Assembly: GCA_003555025.1 (NCBI GenBank)
Contig: PWHV01000025.1
Location: 1 to 37,224, forward strand
Source of the DNA: Methanomassiliicoccaceae archaeon
GTDB lineage: Archaea; Thermoplasmatota; Thermoplasmata; Methanomassiliicoccales; Methanomethylophilaceae
Direction: 5' to 3'
DNA: 37,224 nucleotides
Numbering within the stretch: the stretch's first letter is position 1; every line of letters begins with the position of its first letter. The notes below the pieces were generated by a model that made no database searches, was not told where the DNA came from, and saw only the letters and a list, made by a program, of their open reading frames with translations. Positions 1 to 7,430 of the stretch are shown one piece after another. A program made the position numbers and the translations under genes.

Positions 1-1
1 G

Positions 2-319
2 CTGCCATCCGTCATCGACAACATGGTGTCCAACGCCATCAGGCACGGGAACGCCGACCGAATCGATTTCCAAGTAAACAGCGAAGACCAGCTCACGGTG
101 CTGAGCATAGCGGACAACGGCAGCGGTATACCGCCGGAGATAAAGGACAGGCTTTTCCAGGAGGGCTTCTCCTACGGGAACGCCGCCAACACCGGCCTCG
201 GCCTCTACCTGGCGGACCAGGTCATGCAGCGCTACGGTGGCTCGATATCGGTGGAGGACAACCAGCCCTCGGGCGCCCGTTTCCTGCTCAGATTCCCTCG
301 CTCGGACCCTGTTCGATGA
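2..319 (+). CDS. Histidine kinase, C-terminal ATPase domain (5' truncated)
   Basis: The frame is open from base 2, so the gene starts outside the window and only the last 105 residues are present. They form a HATPase_c domain: an N box (N-x-VSNAIRHGN), a G1 box (DNGSGIP), an F box region (RLFQEGFS) and a G2 box (TGLGLYLA), ending in the usual GGSISVEDN strand and a short tail. This is the ATP-binding half of a sensor kinase that phosphorylates a histidine and then a response regulator. Its sensor and dimerisation domains cannot be seen, so the signal is unknown. The last 32 bases overlap the 3' end of the convergent HEAT-repeat gene. The family call is firm; the partner regulator is unknown. 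Confidence 0.93.
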   Translation: MPSVIDNMVSNAIRHGNADRIDFQVNSEDQLTVLSIADNGSGIPPEIKDRLFQEGFSYGNAANTGLGLYLADQVMQRYGGSISVEDNQPSGARFLLRFPRSDPVR

Positions 320-827
320 GCTCCAGTGCGAACTCGGCGCGCTTCCGCAGGTAAGAAGAGGAGCTCCCTTTCATAATTTCAAGGCGCTCGATGCAACGGG
401 CATCGCTCTTCCCCAGCTTCTGCGCGTACCTGCCCAGCGACCAGGACGCCATCGCTTTGACGTGGTCGTCGAGGTCATCGAGCATATCGATCAGGGCGCT
501 CAGTGAGGCATCGTCGCCGACGCCGGCCCCGGCCAGCTCCCCCATGGCCCAGGCGCTGTTCTCGCGGTTCTCCGCTGACGGGTCGTCAGCGAAGTCCAGA
601 ACCGCCGGTATTGCGCGCGGGTCGCCTATTTTGTTCTGGCCAAGTTTGCCCAGGCACCATATGGCCCTCGCCCTCTCCTCATCGCGGCCATGGCTCAGAA
701 GCTCGCAGAGAGGGCCTATGGCCTCAGCGCCGACCCTGGAACGGCGGAGCAATCCCTCCAACTCATACAGCGAGGCCGACGCCTCCCCCATGTCCTTAGA
801 CCGCAGGCCTTCGAGCACATCTTTCAT
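288..827 (-). CDS. HEAT-repeat protein
   Basis: 179 residues made almost entirely of alpha-helical repeats of about 35 residues. Repeat signatures such as ARAIWCLGKLG, NSAWAMGELAG and AMASWSLGRYA are the helix pairs of PBS-lyase-type HEAT repeats. Such solenoids are usually protein-binding scaffolds; no catalytic domain is visible, so no enzymatic role is claimed. There is no signal peptide, so it is probably cytoplasmic. It lies three bases downstream of the small Cys-rich gene at 831-998 and is probably co-transcribed with it. Its 3' end overlaps the histidine kinase on the opposite strand by 32 bases. Confidence 0.85.
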   Translation of the reverse strand: MKDVLEGLRSKDMGEASASLYELEGLLRRSRVGAEAIGPLCELLSHGRDEERARAIWCLGKLGQNKIGDPRAIPAVLDFADDPSAENRENSAWAMGELAGAGVGDDASLSALIDMLDDLDDHVKAMASWSLGRYAQKLGKSDARCIERLEIMKGSSSSYLRKRAEFALELIEQGPSEGI

Positions 828-830
828 GTC

Positions 831-998
831 TCAGCTCCGGGGAACCGGCTTCTCGATGAAGAACTCGCATTCCTCATAGTCCCGCTCCGGCTCGCAGCGC
901 TCGTAGTCCGGTAGCTTTAGCACATCGAGCCTGATGCGCTTGGCCTTGCAGTTGGAGCATCTACCGTCCGCGGCCCTCCAAAGGCATCTGGTCCTCAT
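831..998 (-). CDS. Small Cys-rich protein, function unknown
   Basis: 55 residues starting MRTRCLWRAADGRC and ending in EKPVPRS. Five cysteines (C5, C14, C17, C35, C44), including a C-x2-C pair, suggest a small metal-binding fold, most likely zinc. That is inference; no named family is recognised. The stop lies three bases before the ATG of the HEAT-repeat gene, which argues for a real two-gene operon rather than a chance frame. It is strongly charged, with many Arg in the first half and Glu/Asp in the second. The divergent AT-rich region 999-1154 would hold its promoter. Confidence 0.7.
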   Translation of the reverse strand: MRTRCLWRAADGRCSNCKAKRIRLDVLKLPDYERCEPERDYEECEFFIEKPVPRS

Positions 999-1091
999 GT
1001 TCGTTGCATGTTAATCGCTCGTTGATTATTAAACCGTATTCAAAATCGTTATATGCTCCGTGAAACCAATAGATTATCAGCAAGGGAAAAG

Positions 1092-1147
1092 TTATATGCA
1101 TCGATTTACAATATATCGCGCAAAACCGTAATAATCCGTATGGAGGT
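1092..1147 (+). promoter_or_regulatory. Promoter and ribosome binding site of the sulfur-relay operon
   Basis: TATA-like TTATATG occurs at 1049-1055 and again at 1092-1098 in an AT-rich gap between divergent genes. A strong Shine-Dalgarno GGAGGT lies at 1142-1147, seven bases before the ATG at 1155. This selects 1155 as the start over in-frame upstream codons, which would place translation through the TATA element. Confidence 0.55.
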
Positions 1148-1154
1148 AGCTAAG

Positions 1155-1379
1155 ATGGTCGATGAGTCTCTGGACTGCAAGGGGATGATGTGCCCCATGC
1201 CCATAGTCCACATAACGAAGAAGATCAAGACGATGAACCCCGGTCAGGTGCTGGAGGTCGTCGCCGATGACGTGGGCTCACTGGAGGACGTCCCCGCATG
1301 GGCGGACCGCACCGGCAACGAGCTCATGGAGAAGAGAGAGGACGGTGGGGAGTTCCATTTCATCATAAGGAAGAGTTGA
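1155..1379 (+). CDS. tusA: TusA/SirA-family sulfur carrier protein
   Basis: 74 residues, the usual size for TusA. It has the family signature LDCKGMMCPMPIV: the Cys of the C-P-x-P motif (C13) carries persulfide sulfur, and a second Cys (C8) sits just before it. TusA-like proteins accept sulfur from desulfurases or rhodaneses and pass it to DsrE-type partners or to tRNA and cofactor thiolation enzymes. Its stop overlaps the next start (ATGA), and four Dsr/Tus-like genes follow, so it is the first gene of a sulfur-transfer operon. The protein class is firm; the final acceptor in this organism is unknown. Confidence 0.92.
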   Translation: MVDESLDCKGMMCPMPIVHITKKIKTMNPGQVLEVVADDVGSLEDVPAWADRTGNELMEKREDGGEFHFIIRKS

Positions 1380-1804
1380 TGACGATGACAAGCAACGATG
1401 CTGACGACAAGGTGGCGATAGTGGTCTCGGAGGGGTCCTACGACAAGGCGATGGCCTCGGTCTTCCTCGGTTCGACCGCCGCCGGCCTTGGTATGGAGGT
1501 GCACCTGTTCTTCACCTTCTTCGGCCTTGAGCTGTTGAAGAAGAACAAGAGGCCCAGGCTCAAGGGCATGTACCGGCCGTTCACCGGCATGTTCGAGAAG
1601 AAGATGAAGGGCATAGGGGTGGAGTCCTTCCAGGATATGATGGACACCTGCTCGGAGATGGGGGTCAGGCTCTACGCCTGCAGCACCTCCATGGAGGCCA
1701 TGGGCCTGAAGAAGGAGCAGCTGCGCGATGGGGTCGATGTGCTAGGGGCTTCGAAGTTCCTTGACATCGCCGCCGGCTCCAAGGTGCAGCTTTTCATAGG
1801 GTGA
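1379..1804 (+). CDS. DsrE/DsrF-like (DsrE2-type) sulfur-relay protein
   Basis: 141 residues from the ATG that overlaps the tusA stop. The sequence begins with a Rossmann-like strand (DKVAIVVSEGSYDKA), then the GMEVHLFFTFFGLELLKK segment typical of the DsrE2 branch of the DsrE/F/H superfamily. Cysteines in MMDTCSEMG and LYACSTS lie where that family keeps its sulfur-binding Cys. DsrE2 proteins often sit beside TusA in sulfur-metabolising prokaryotes and exchange sulfane sulfur with it. A next in-frame ATG two codons downstream (1385) is an alternative start. The operon position supports a soluble sulfurtransferase role. Confidence 0.85.
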   Translation: MTMTSNDADDKVAIVVSEGSYDKAMASVFLGSTAAGLGMEVHLFFTFFGLELLKKNKRPRLKGMYRPFTGMFEKKMKGIGVESFQDMMDTCSEMGVRLYACSTSMEAMGLKKEQLRDGVDVLGASKFLDIAAGSKVQLFIG

Positions 1805-1808
1805 TAGA

Positions 1809-2105
1809 TTGCGTTCGAAGCTCTTCCTCCTGCTGAAGTCCCCGCGTGAATTCTCCGGCCTAGAGGACATCGCCGCCATCGCCGGCGATGCTGACCGGGC
1901 GGCGGTGCTCCTGAACGACGCGGTGCTGTTCGCGGCGCAGGAGAACAAGCTCGAGGGGCTGCTGCAAGTGTGCACTGAGGTCTTCGTCATGAAGGACGAT
2001 CTCCAGGCCCGTGGGGTGGATCCCTGCTCCGGTGCGGTGGAGATAGACTACCATAGGTTGGTGGACCTGATCATGGACGAGTACGACCAGACAGTTACGC
2101 TGTAG
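1809..2105 (+). CDS. DsrH/TusB-like sulfur-relay subunit
   Basis: 98 residues, read from a TTG codon four bases after the preceding stop; TTG is the only start that gives the whole fold. The sequence (KLFLLLKSP at the start, then NDAVLFAAQENK and VCTEVFVMKDDLQARGV) matches the short DsrH/TusB pattern of alternating strands and helices with one central Cys. In bacteria DsrH forms a hexamer with DsrE and DsrF that relays persulfide sulfur. The next two genes are DsrE and DsrF homologues, so the same complex is likely here. It ends with TAG. Confidence 0.82.
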   Translation: MRSKLFLLLKSPREFSGLEDIAAIAGDADRAAVLLNDAVLFAAQENKLEGLLQVCTEVFVMKDDLQARGVDPCSGAVEIDYHRLVDLIMDEYDQTVTL

Positions 2106-2113
2106 GTGATGGC

Positions 2114-2470
2114 ATGTCCACGATGTTGATACAGATACGCTCGGGAACGATGATGAACATGGACACCAACGTCCTGGTGAAGCTGTCGCAGGCCGCCTTG
2201 GACCGGGGGCACGCGGTCAAGGTCTTCGCCTACGGGGAGGGGATAACCGCCCTCAAGGACGGGCAGGAGCCCAAGAGGTTCCCCAACGTGGGCGAGATAC
2301 TGCAAGGGCAGATCTCGCAGGGCCTCACGCTGGTGGCCTGTGAGACCTGCTGCCACGCCCGCGGCATCAAGCGGGGCGAGGAGTTCGAGGGCTCGAAGAT
2401 AGGCAGCATGACCAACGACCTCTCCGTCTTCGTGTCGGAGTGCGACCGCATGGTCACGCTGGCGAGGTGA
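2114..2470 (+). CDS. dsrE: DsrE/TusD-like sulfurtransferase subunit
   Basis: 118 residues. The N-terminal part (MLIQIRSGTMMNMDTNVLVKLSQAA, in two strands and a helix) is DsrE-like. The motif ACETCCHARGI gives C76, C79 and C80 at the position of the catalytic sulfur-binding Cys of DsrE/TusD. By family knowledge this is the subunit of a DsrEFH-type complex that receives sulfur. A Shine-Dalgarno AGGTGA lies just before its ATG, and the next gene starts four bases after its stop. Three clustered cysteines rather than one could allow extra disulfide or persulfide chemistry, which is inference. Confidence 0.87.
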   Translation: MSTMLIQIRSGTMMNMDTNVLVKLSQAALDRGHAVKVFAYGEGITALKDGQEPKRFPNVGEILQGQISQGLTLVACETCCHARGIKRGEEFEGSKIGSMTNDLSVFVSECDRMVTLAR

Positions 2471-2474
2471 CATC

Positions 2475-2834
2475 ATGGCAGAGAACATCGCTGTAATGAT
2501 AACCAAGCCGCCCTACGGCACCGAGGAGGCCTTCGCCGGCATGCGGCAGGCACTGGCGCTGCAGGTCTCCGGCCTCATGGAGAGGACGGTGGTATTGATG
2601 ATGGGGGAGGGCACCCTGAACGCCCTGTCGACGCAGCATCCTCAGGCCTTGTCGATGCCCTCCAACGTCGAATCGGTGGAGGACCTGATCACATTGGAGG
2701 CCGAGGTCTACGTTATATCCGAGGACCTGGAGGCTTTATGCTCCGATGCGCGGTTGATCGAAGGCATCCAAAGTATGGACTGGGATGACGCCCGGGACAT
2801 GCTTTCCGCTATGGATGTCGTTACAACCTTCTGA
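2475..2834 (+). CDS. dsrF: DsrF/TusC-like sulfur-relay subunit
   Basis: 119 residues starting MAENIAVMITKPPYGTEEAF, the characteristic opening of DsrF/TusC (K-P-P-Y-G-x-E-x-A). It completes an H-E-F trio behind TusA and DsrE2. DsrF is normally structural within the DsrEFH hexamer. A single Cys (LEALCSDARL) is visible in the C-terminal third. It is the last gene of the operon: a convergent gene ends 45 bases downstream, and no dissimilatory sulfite reductase genes accompany it. Confidence 0.85.
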   Translation: MAENIAVMITKPPYGTEEAFAGMRQALALQVSGLMERTVVLMMGEGTLNALSTQHPQALSMPSNVESVEDLITLEAEVYVISEDLEALCSDARLIEGIQSMDWDDARDMLSAMDVVTTF

Positions 2835-2879
2835 CCATCGAAAAAATGGGTAAGGGTGTGGAAAAGATTTGTAGCGAGG

Positions 2880-3182
2880 TCAGGCCCTCGTTATGCCTCC
2901 AATCAGCTGGCTGACGGAGACCAACGCATCCTCCTCGTCCTTCCCCACCTGTTCGGCGTAAGTGGCAATCTTCGATCTGAACATCTCTATCTCAGCGTTG
3001 GTCAGATTGTCCTGCTTCTCGGCCAGCTTGGTCTCGGCGAAGGTCAAGGCCTTTCCGAGGGGAGTGCTACCGTAGTCCTTTACTGCAACCTTCGCTGGGG
3101 CAGCCTTGCCAGGCTTCGCGCCCGGGGCCGCTCCAGCGGGCTTCTTCTTAAACAGCGCTTTGATTTTATCTAAAATTCCCAT
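2880..3182 (-). CDS. Small Lys/Ala/Pro-rich protein, unknown
   Basis: 100 residues. The N-terminus MGILDKIKALFKKKP is an amphipathic basic helix of the kind that can lie on a membrane. It is followed by a low-complexity Ala/Gly/Pro/Lys linker (residues 15-33) and a helical, acidic C-terminal region of about 60 residues. A perfect GGAGG lies upstream of the ATG, and a TATA-like TTTATAAA (about 3254-3261, read on the minus strand) lies at a suitable distance, so expression is likely. No named family is recognised. The linker-plus-helix design suggests a peripheral membrane or adaptor protein, but this is a guess. Confidence 0.75.
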   Translation of the reverse strand: MGILDKIKALFKKKPAGAAPGAKPGKAAPAKVAVKDYGSTPLGKALTFAETKLAEKQDNLTNAEIEMFRSKIATYAEQVGKDEEDALVSVSQLIGGITRA

Positions 3183-3420
3183 TTAAATTCCCTCCTGTCT
3201 GAGGTGTGGTTTGTTCGATATTCCACCCATGTATCATGTGTTGAATTATTAGTTTATAAAGATTATCAAATTGAAATCATTTTCGCATGAATCAGGGCAA
3301 AGCGTTGCAAACAGGGTGCCAACACCCCGAGATACAACATCTAATGGAAAGCAACTAACACCAACTATTTATATTATATGTAATCAATAACTATATCGAA
3401 TAAAAAATATTAATTTTTTT
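3183..3420. promoter_or_regulatory. Divergent AT-rich promoter region
   Basis: A 238-base AT-rich gap between divergent genes. On the plus strand, TTTATATTATATG at 3368-3380 is a TATA box whose start site would fall near 3400, close to the GTG at 3421. On the minus strand, a TATA-like element near 3254-3261 serves the 100-residue gene. I see no RNA gene or convincing repeat in it. Confidence 0.5.
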
Positions 3421-4584
3421 GTGGGAAAGATAGATATGATGGCCTTTCCATCACCAACCGTGCGGCCGTCAGAGAGATTGAGTTCAGTCCCGCTTTCAGG
3501 GATACGCAAGCTTTTCGACCTGGCCACTCCGGAGACCGTGAACCTCGGGATCGGAGAGCCAGACTTCCAGCCCCCTGAGGAGGCGATGGAGGGCCTGCGG
3601 CAGGCATGCTCCGAGGGGCGGAACAAGTACGGGCCCACCAACGGGTTGCCGGCCCTGCGGCGGGCCATCGCCGAGTACTCGTCCCGTTACAACAAGGACA
3701 TCGGTGAGAGCAACGTGATCGTCACCCCCAGCGGCACCGCCGCCCTCATGACCATAATGCAGGCTTTCGTGGACCCTGGCGACGAGGTCCTGCTGCCCGA
3801 TCCCGGCTTCGTCGTCTACCGCCCCCACATAATGCTGGCTGGCGGGGTTCCGGTGGATTACAGTCTGACCTCCGGTGATTTCCAGCCATCGCTGGACTCC
3901 ATCCAGGAGGCGCTGGGCCCCAATACCAAGGCCATAGTTGTCAACAGCCCCTCGAACCCCACCGGCGGGGTGATGGACCTTGAAAGGCGCCGGGCGATAG
4001 GCGACATCGCCGCCGACCGGGGCATCATGGTGGTGTCCGACGAGGTCTACGACCGTTTCGTATACGAGGGGGAGCATCACTCCTTCCTTGACGACACGGA
4101 GAACTGCATCGTGGTCAACGCATTCTCCAAATCGATGGCGGCCACGGGATGGAGGATGGGATATGCCATGTCCAATGTCGAGGCCATCGACGAGATGGCC
4201 AAGATGCAGTACCACATGACCGCCTGCCCCAACACTCCGATGCAGTTCGGACTGCTGCAGGCGATGCCCTGCATCGAGAGGTTCATATCGGAGATGGTTC
4301 CGGTGTTCGACAGACGCCGCCAGCTCATCACTGAGCGGTTGAAAGGGATTGACGGCTTCCACCTGGAGCCGCCACGGGGATCGTTCTACGCGTTCCCGTC
4401 CTACGACGCGGACATCGGATCGGTGGACCTGGCGATGATGCTGGTGAAGGAAGGCCTGATAAGCACGCCCGGCTCGGCGTTCGGCGACGCCGGGGAAGGC
4501 CATCTGCGCTTCTCCTACGCCACCAGCGAGGAGATGATAGAGAAGGGAATGGACATCCTCGAGAGGGTGGCCGCCACACTTTGA
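3421..4584 (+). CDS. Class I/II pyridoxal-phosphate aminotransferase (aspartate type)
   Basis: 387 residues, full length for fold-type I aspartate or aromatic aminotransferases. Diagnostic parts: NLGIGEPDF (40-49), NSPSNPTGG with the cofactor Asn (175-183), SDEVY (206-210), the Schiff-base lysine K237 in NAFSKSMAATGWRMGY, and a C-terminal LRFSYA with the substrate-carboxylate Arg. The enzyme moves amino groups between amino acids and 2-oxo acids; the exact substrate cannot be told from sequence. The GTG at 3421 lies about 20 bases after the expected transcription start, so a nearly leaderless message is likely. An ATG at 3436 is an alternative. The next genes follow within 21 and 9 bases. Confidence 0.93.
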   Translation: MGKIDMMAFPSPTVRPSERLSSVPLSGIRKLFDLATPETVNLGIGEPDFQPPEEAMEGLRQACSEGRNKYGPTNGLPALRRAIAEYSSRYNKDIGESNVIVTPSGTAALMTIMQAFVDPGDEVLLPDPGFVVYRPHIMLAGGVPVDYSLTSGDFQPSLDSIQEALGPNTKAIVVNSPSNPTGGVMDLERRRAIGDIAADRGIMVVSDEVYDRFVYEGEHHSFLDDTENCIVVNAFSKSMAATGWRMGYAMSNVEAIDEMAKMQYHMTACPNTPMQFGLLQAMPCIERFISEMVPVFDRRRQLITERLKGIDGFHLEPPRGSFYAFPSYDADIGSVDLAMMLVKEGLISTPGSAFGDAGEGHLRFSYATSEEMIEKGMDILERVAATL

Positions 4585-4605
4585 CATTCAGTAGGAGAGA
4601 CATAA

Positions 4606-5103
4606 ATGGAAGAAGAGAACACGATAAACGACATGTTCGGAGAAGAGAATATCGACATAGAGGCCCAGCTATGGGGAAAGAACCCCAAGCGGTCGCAGGC
4701 CCTCAAAGACCTCTGGCTCGACCTCATGAACGAGACCGTTGACCAGGACGACAAACCGGAGGAGGCCAAGAGGGAGATGATATTCCTCATGACCGCCAAC
4801 AACGTGATGGACATGGTCATGGAGACCCTGCCCGAGGAGCTGGCGGTGGAGCTGAGCGCCAGCATGGACAGCCTCATCGGGCTGTCGATGGTCAACCGGC
4901 GTTTCGAGGTCGACCTGTTGGACGCTAACTACCAGACCCTCACCAAGGTGGACCGGGAGGAGTACTCCAGCGACGAGGAGTTCGAGGAAGCGATCAGAGA
5001 CATGGACGAGCGCTGGTGGACCGTGGGCAAGCAGCTGCTGGGCGGAAGGACACCCAACGACGCCATCCTCGAGGAGATGTCGAAGTACGGGCTCACCCGG
5101 TAG
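4606..5103 (+). CDS. Acidic protein of unknown function
   Basis: 165 residues, rich in Glu and Asp and predicted mostly helical, with no Cys, signal peptide or membrane segment. The start has a Shine-Dalgarno-like AGGAGAG about seven bases upstream. It sits between the aminotransferase and mevalonate kinase, with a 9-base gap to the latter, so the three are probably co-transcribed. I do not recognise a family. The segment RDMDERWWTVGKQLLGGRTP is a distinctive Trp-containing stretch that could be searched for. It ends in TAG. Confidence 0.8.
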   Translation: MEEENTINDMFGEENIDIEAQLWGKNPKRSQALKDLWLDLMNETVDQDDKPEEAKREMIFLMTANNVMDMVMETLPEELAVELSASMDSLIGLSMVNRRFEVDLLDANYQTLTKVDREEYSSDEEFEEAIRDMDERWWTVGKQLLGGRTPNDAILEEMSKYGLTR

Positions 5104-5112
5104 GTCCCGGAC

Positions 5113-6042
5113 ATGGCCATGATGACATCCGCGCCCGGGAAGGTCATACTCCTGGGCGAGCATGCTGTGGTCTACGGGAAGCCCGCCATCGCCCTGGCGA
5201 TAAACCGGCGTTTCCGCTGCCGCGTGGAGCCCTCTGATGCCATGCGCGTTAACGGGCGCCGGATCGAGCCAGGCAAACACCCTTACACCCGTTTCATAAT
5301 CGACAGTTTCTGGAAGGGAGGGCCGCTGGACATCTCCATGGACAGCGAGATACCATCAGGCTCGGGCCTGGGTTCGTCGGCGGCCCTGTGCGCCTCACTG
5401 AACGCCGCCCTTATGGCGATGTCCGAAGGTATGGACCCGGCGGAGTGCGCCCGCCGCTCATTCTCCGCCGAGTTGGGGGTGCAGGGGTCGGCCAGCCCCA
5501 TCGACACCTCGGCGGCGGTCAACGGCGGCGGCATAGCGGTCAACCTCCAGGGGCAAGAGCCGCTGTGGGAGCTTTCCCGCGGGGAGAAGACCTGGAGCAT
5601 CGGAGCTATCCAGGTGCCCGAGATGACCTTGGTGGTGGGCTACACCGGCGTCAACGCCCCCACCGGCCCGTTGGTCGCCAAGGTCGCCCGCTACCGCGAG
5701 CGGAACATCTTCGCCCGCGACATCATCGATGAGATCGGCGACCTCACCCTGGAGGCGGCGGCGGCTATGCGGGCCGCCGACCTCCCGCGGCTGGGGGAGC
5801 TGATGACCGCCGACCACAAGCTGCTTTCCATACTGGGGGTGTCCTGCCGTGAGCTGGACCGCCTGGTGCAGGCGGTCCTTCCCCACTCCTTCGGAGCGAA
5901 GCTCACCGGGGCCGGCGGCGGCGGGAGCATGGTCGCCCTCACCGACCGTCCGCAACAGGCCTGCGAGGCCATAAGGAAGCACGGCGGGGTGCCCTTCATC
6001 GTCAGGACCGGCGAGCCGGGCGCGACGGCCGATGAGGACTGA
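5113..6042 (+). CDS. mvk: Mevalonate kinase
   Basis: 309 residues, typical for archaeal mevalonate kinase of the GHMP superfamily. Motif 1 is APGKVILLGEHAVVYGKPA (7-25), the ATP-binding motif 2 is PSGSGLGSSAA (81-91), the catalytic Asp lies in GSASPIDTSAA (D131), and motif 3 is LTGAGGGGSMVAL near the C-terminus. It phosphorylates mevalonate in the pathway that supplies isoprenoid chains for ether lipids. It follows the unknown acidic gene by nine bases and converges on the geranylgeranyl reductase gene, whose operon acts on the lipid products of this pathway. Confidence 0.95.
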   Translation: MAMMTSAPGKVILLGEHAVVYGKPAIALAINRRFRCRVEPSDAMRVNGRRIEPGKHPYTRFIIDSFWKGGPLDISMDSEIPSGSGLGSSAALCASLNAALMAMSEGMDPAECARRSFSAELGVQGSASPIDTSAAVNGGGIAVNLQGQEPLWELSRGEKTWSIGAIQVPEMTLVVGYTGVNAPTGPLVAKVARYRERNIFARDIIDEIGDLTLEAAAAMRAADLPRLGELMTADHKLLSILGVSCRELDRLVQAVLPHSFGAKLTGAGGGGSMVALTDRPQQACEAIRKHGGVPFIVRTGEPGATADED

Positions 6043-6055
6043 AGGGCGCAACGCC

Positions 6056-7246
6056 TCAGATGAAGGACTCAAACTCGTCTATCAGCTCGGGGTACTTGTC
6101 CTTGATCACCTTGAGGAGGTTGTAGACGTTGACCTCCTCGATATCGGAGTCCTTAATGGCGAGGACCAGCTTGTCCAGGACCTCATCGCTGAGCTCGGCG
6201 AACTTCTCCTTCGCCATCCAGTTGCGGTAGAGCTTGTCCTCCATGCTGTCCCTCCACATATCCTCGTAGTCCTGTAGGGCCTCCTTACTGAAGTCGCCCT
6301 TCTCGGCGCAGTCGCTGAGGACCTTGCCGGCGTACATCCCCGCCCGGCAGGCGTGGCATATGCCGCCGCCGGTGATGGGGTCTATCATCCGCGCCGCGTC
6401 GCCCACAACCACCAGGTTGTCGGCGACCGTCTCTTCGAGGCCCGGGCAGGTGGAGACGCCGCCGCCCACTATCTCCAGGACGCTGCCCTTGCTCAGGCGC
6501 GGGTCCTCGGCTATGAACTTGTCAAGGTGGTGCTTGGGGTCAGCACCGAGCTTGCACTTGCTGCCCTGTACGCCGATGCCCACATTGGCCTTGCCGTCGC
6601 CCTTGGGGAATATCCACAGATAGCCCCCGGGGGCGGCGCTGCCGAGCACGAACTCGCAGTAGCTGGGATCAACATCGATGTTGGCCATGCGGTACTGGAT
6701 GCAGGTGTCGATGTCCTTTAGGTCCAGACTGCTGTCTATTCCGGCCCAGCGGGCCACTTGTGATTCGAAGCCGTCGGCGGCAACCACGCACTTGGCGCGG
6801 ATTTCGAGCTCATCGCCCATGCGGTTTGCGCGGACCCCGGCGACCTTGCCGTCCTCGAAGATCACGCCGGTGGCGGCGGTGCGCATCCATATCCTCGCCC
6901 CCGCTCTGCCCGCCTGCTCGGCCAGGGCCTTGTCGAAAAGGTGCCTCTCCAGCACGTATCCGACCTCGTTACCCGCACGGCTCTCGTCGAGCTTGAAGGT
7001 GTGTCCGCTGGGGGAGACTATTATGGCACCGTCCATGTCGGCGGAGATCCAAGCGGGGTCGGGGGGCATATCTATCTCCTCCAACCATTTCTTGGACACG
7101 CCCTCGGCGCAGCGCAGGGGCGAACCTATCTCCGCCCTCTTCTCGAGTAGTATGACGTCCAGTCCGCCCAACGCCGCGTACTTGGCGGCCATGCTCCCTC
7201 CGGGGCCGGCGCCCACCACCACTATGTCGCACTCATGGGTCTCCAT
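6056..7246 (-). CDS. Geranylgeranyl reductase (digeranylgeranylglycerophospholipid reductase)
   Basis: 396 residues of the FAD-dependent GGR family. It has the dinucleotide fold VVVGAGPGG (9-17), an acidic strand end LLEKR, the archaeal GGR Cys segment LRCAEGVSKKW (C46), and the second FAD motif VVGDAARMIDPITGGGI. The enzyme reduces double bonds of geranylgeranyl chains on archaeal lipids. Its start lies one base after the stop of a two-cluster ferredoxin gene, which in turn follows the tes-like gene. In Methanosarcina a neighbouring ferredoxin is known to support GGR, so this ferredoxin is the likely electron donor. Assignment is firm. Confidence 0.94.
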   Translation of the reverse strand: METHECDIVVVGAGPGGSMAAKYAALGGLDVILLEKRAEIGSPLRCAEGVSKKWLEEIDMPPDPAWISADMDGAIIVSPSGHTFKLDESRAGNEVGYVLERHLFDKALAEQAGRAGARIWMRTAATGVIFEDGKVAGVRANRMGDELEIRAKCVVAADGFESQVARWAGIDSSLDLKDIDTCIQYRMANIDVDPSYCEFVLGSAAPGGYLWIFPKGDGKANVGIGVQGSKCKLGADPKHHLDKFIAEDPRLSKGSVLEIVGGGVSTCPGLEETVADNLVVVGDAARMIDPITGGGICHACRAGMYAGKVLSDCAEKGDFSKEALQDYEDMWRDSMEDKLYRNWMAKEKFAELSDEVLDKLVLAIKDSDIEEVNVYNLLKVIKDKYPELIDEFESFI

Positions 7247-7247
7247 C

Positions 7248-7418
7248 TCACTCGTCCTCCATCGAAAGAGCCCCCACAGGGCATATCTTAATGCAACGGC
7301 GGCAGCGGTTGCAGCTGTCGCTGAACTCCAGCACGTAGTCGTTCAGGTATATGGCGTTCTGCTTGCAGGAGCCAACGCAGCAGCCGCAGTGCAGGCATTT
7401 CTCATAGACCACCTTCAT
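7248..7418 (-). CDS. Two-[4Fe-4S] ferredoxin, likely electron donor to GGR
   Basis: 56 residues. Two cluster motifs are visible: CLHCGCCVGSC (C8, C11, C13, C14, C18) and CNRCRRCIKICP (C36, C39, C42, C46). The second is a standard C-x2-C-x2-C-x3-C-P; the first has an extra Cys beside a shorter spacing. The start has an AGAGGT ribosome binding site. The gene ends one base before geranylgeranyl reductase and begins 12 bases after the tes-like gene, so the three are almost certainly one message. Electron supply to GGR, and perhaps to Tes, is inferred from this arrangement and from the known Methanosarcina GGR/ferredoxin pair. Confidence 0.9.
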   Translation of the reverse strand: MKVVYEKCLHCGCCVGSCKQNAIYLNDYVLEFSDSCNRCRRCIKICPVGALSMEDE

Positions 7419-7430
7419 TTCAAAAACCTC

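Noticed and set aside
2103-5103. In-frame TAG as pyrrolysine codons
   Set aside because: TAG ends dsrH, the acidic gene at 4606, rnp4 and mrp at family-typical lengths, so these are true stops; no pyrrolysine-dependent gene (methylamine methyltransferase) lies here.
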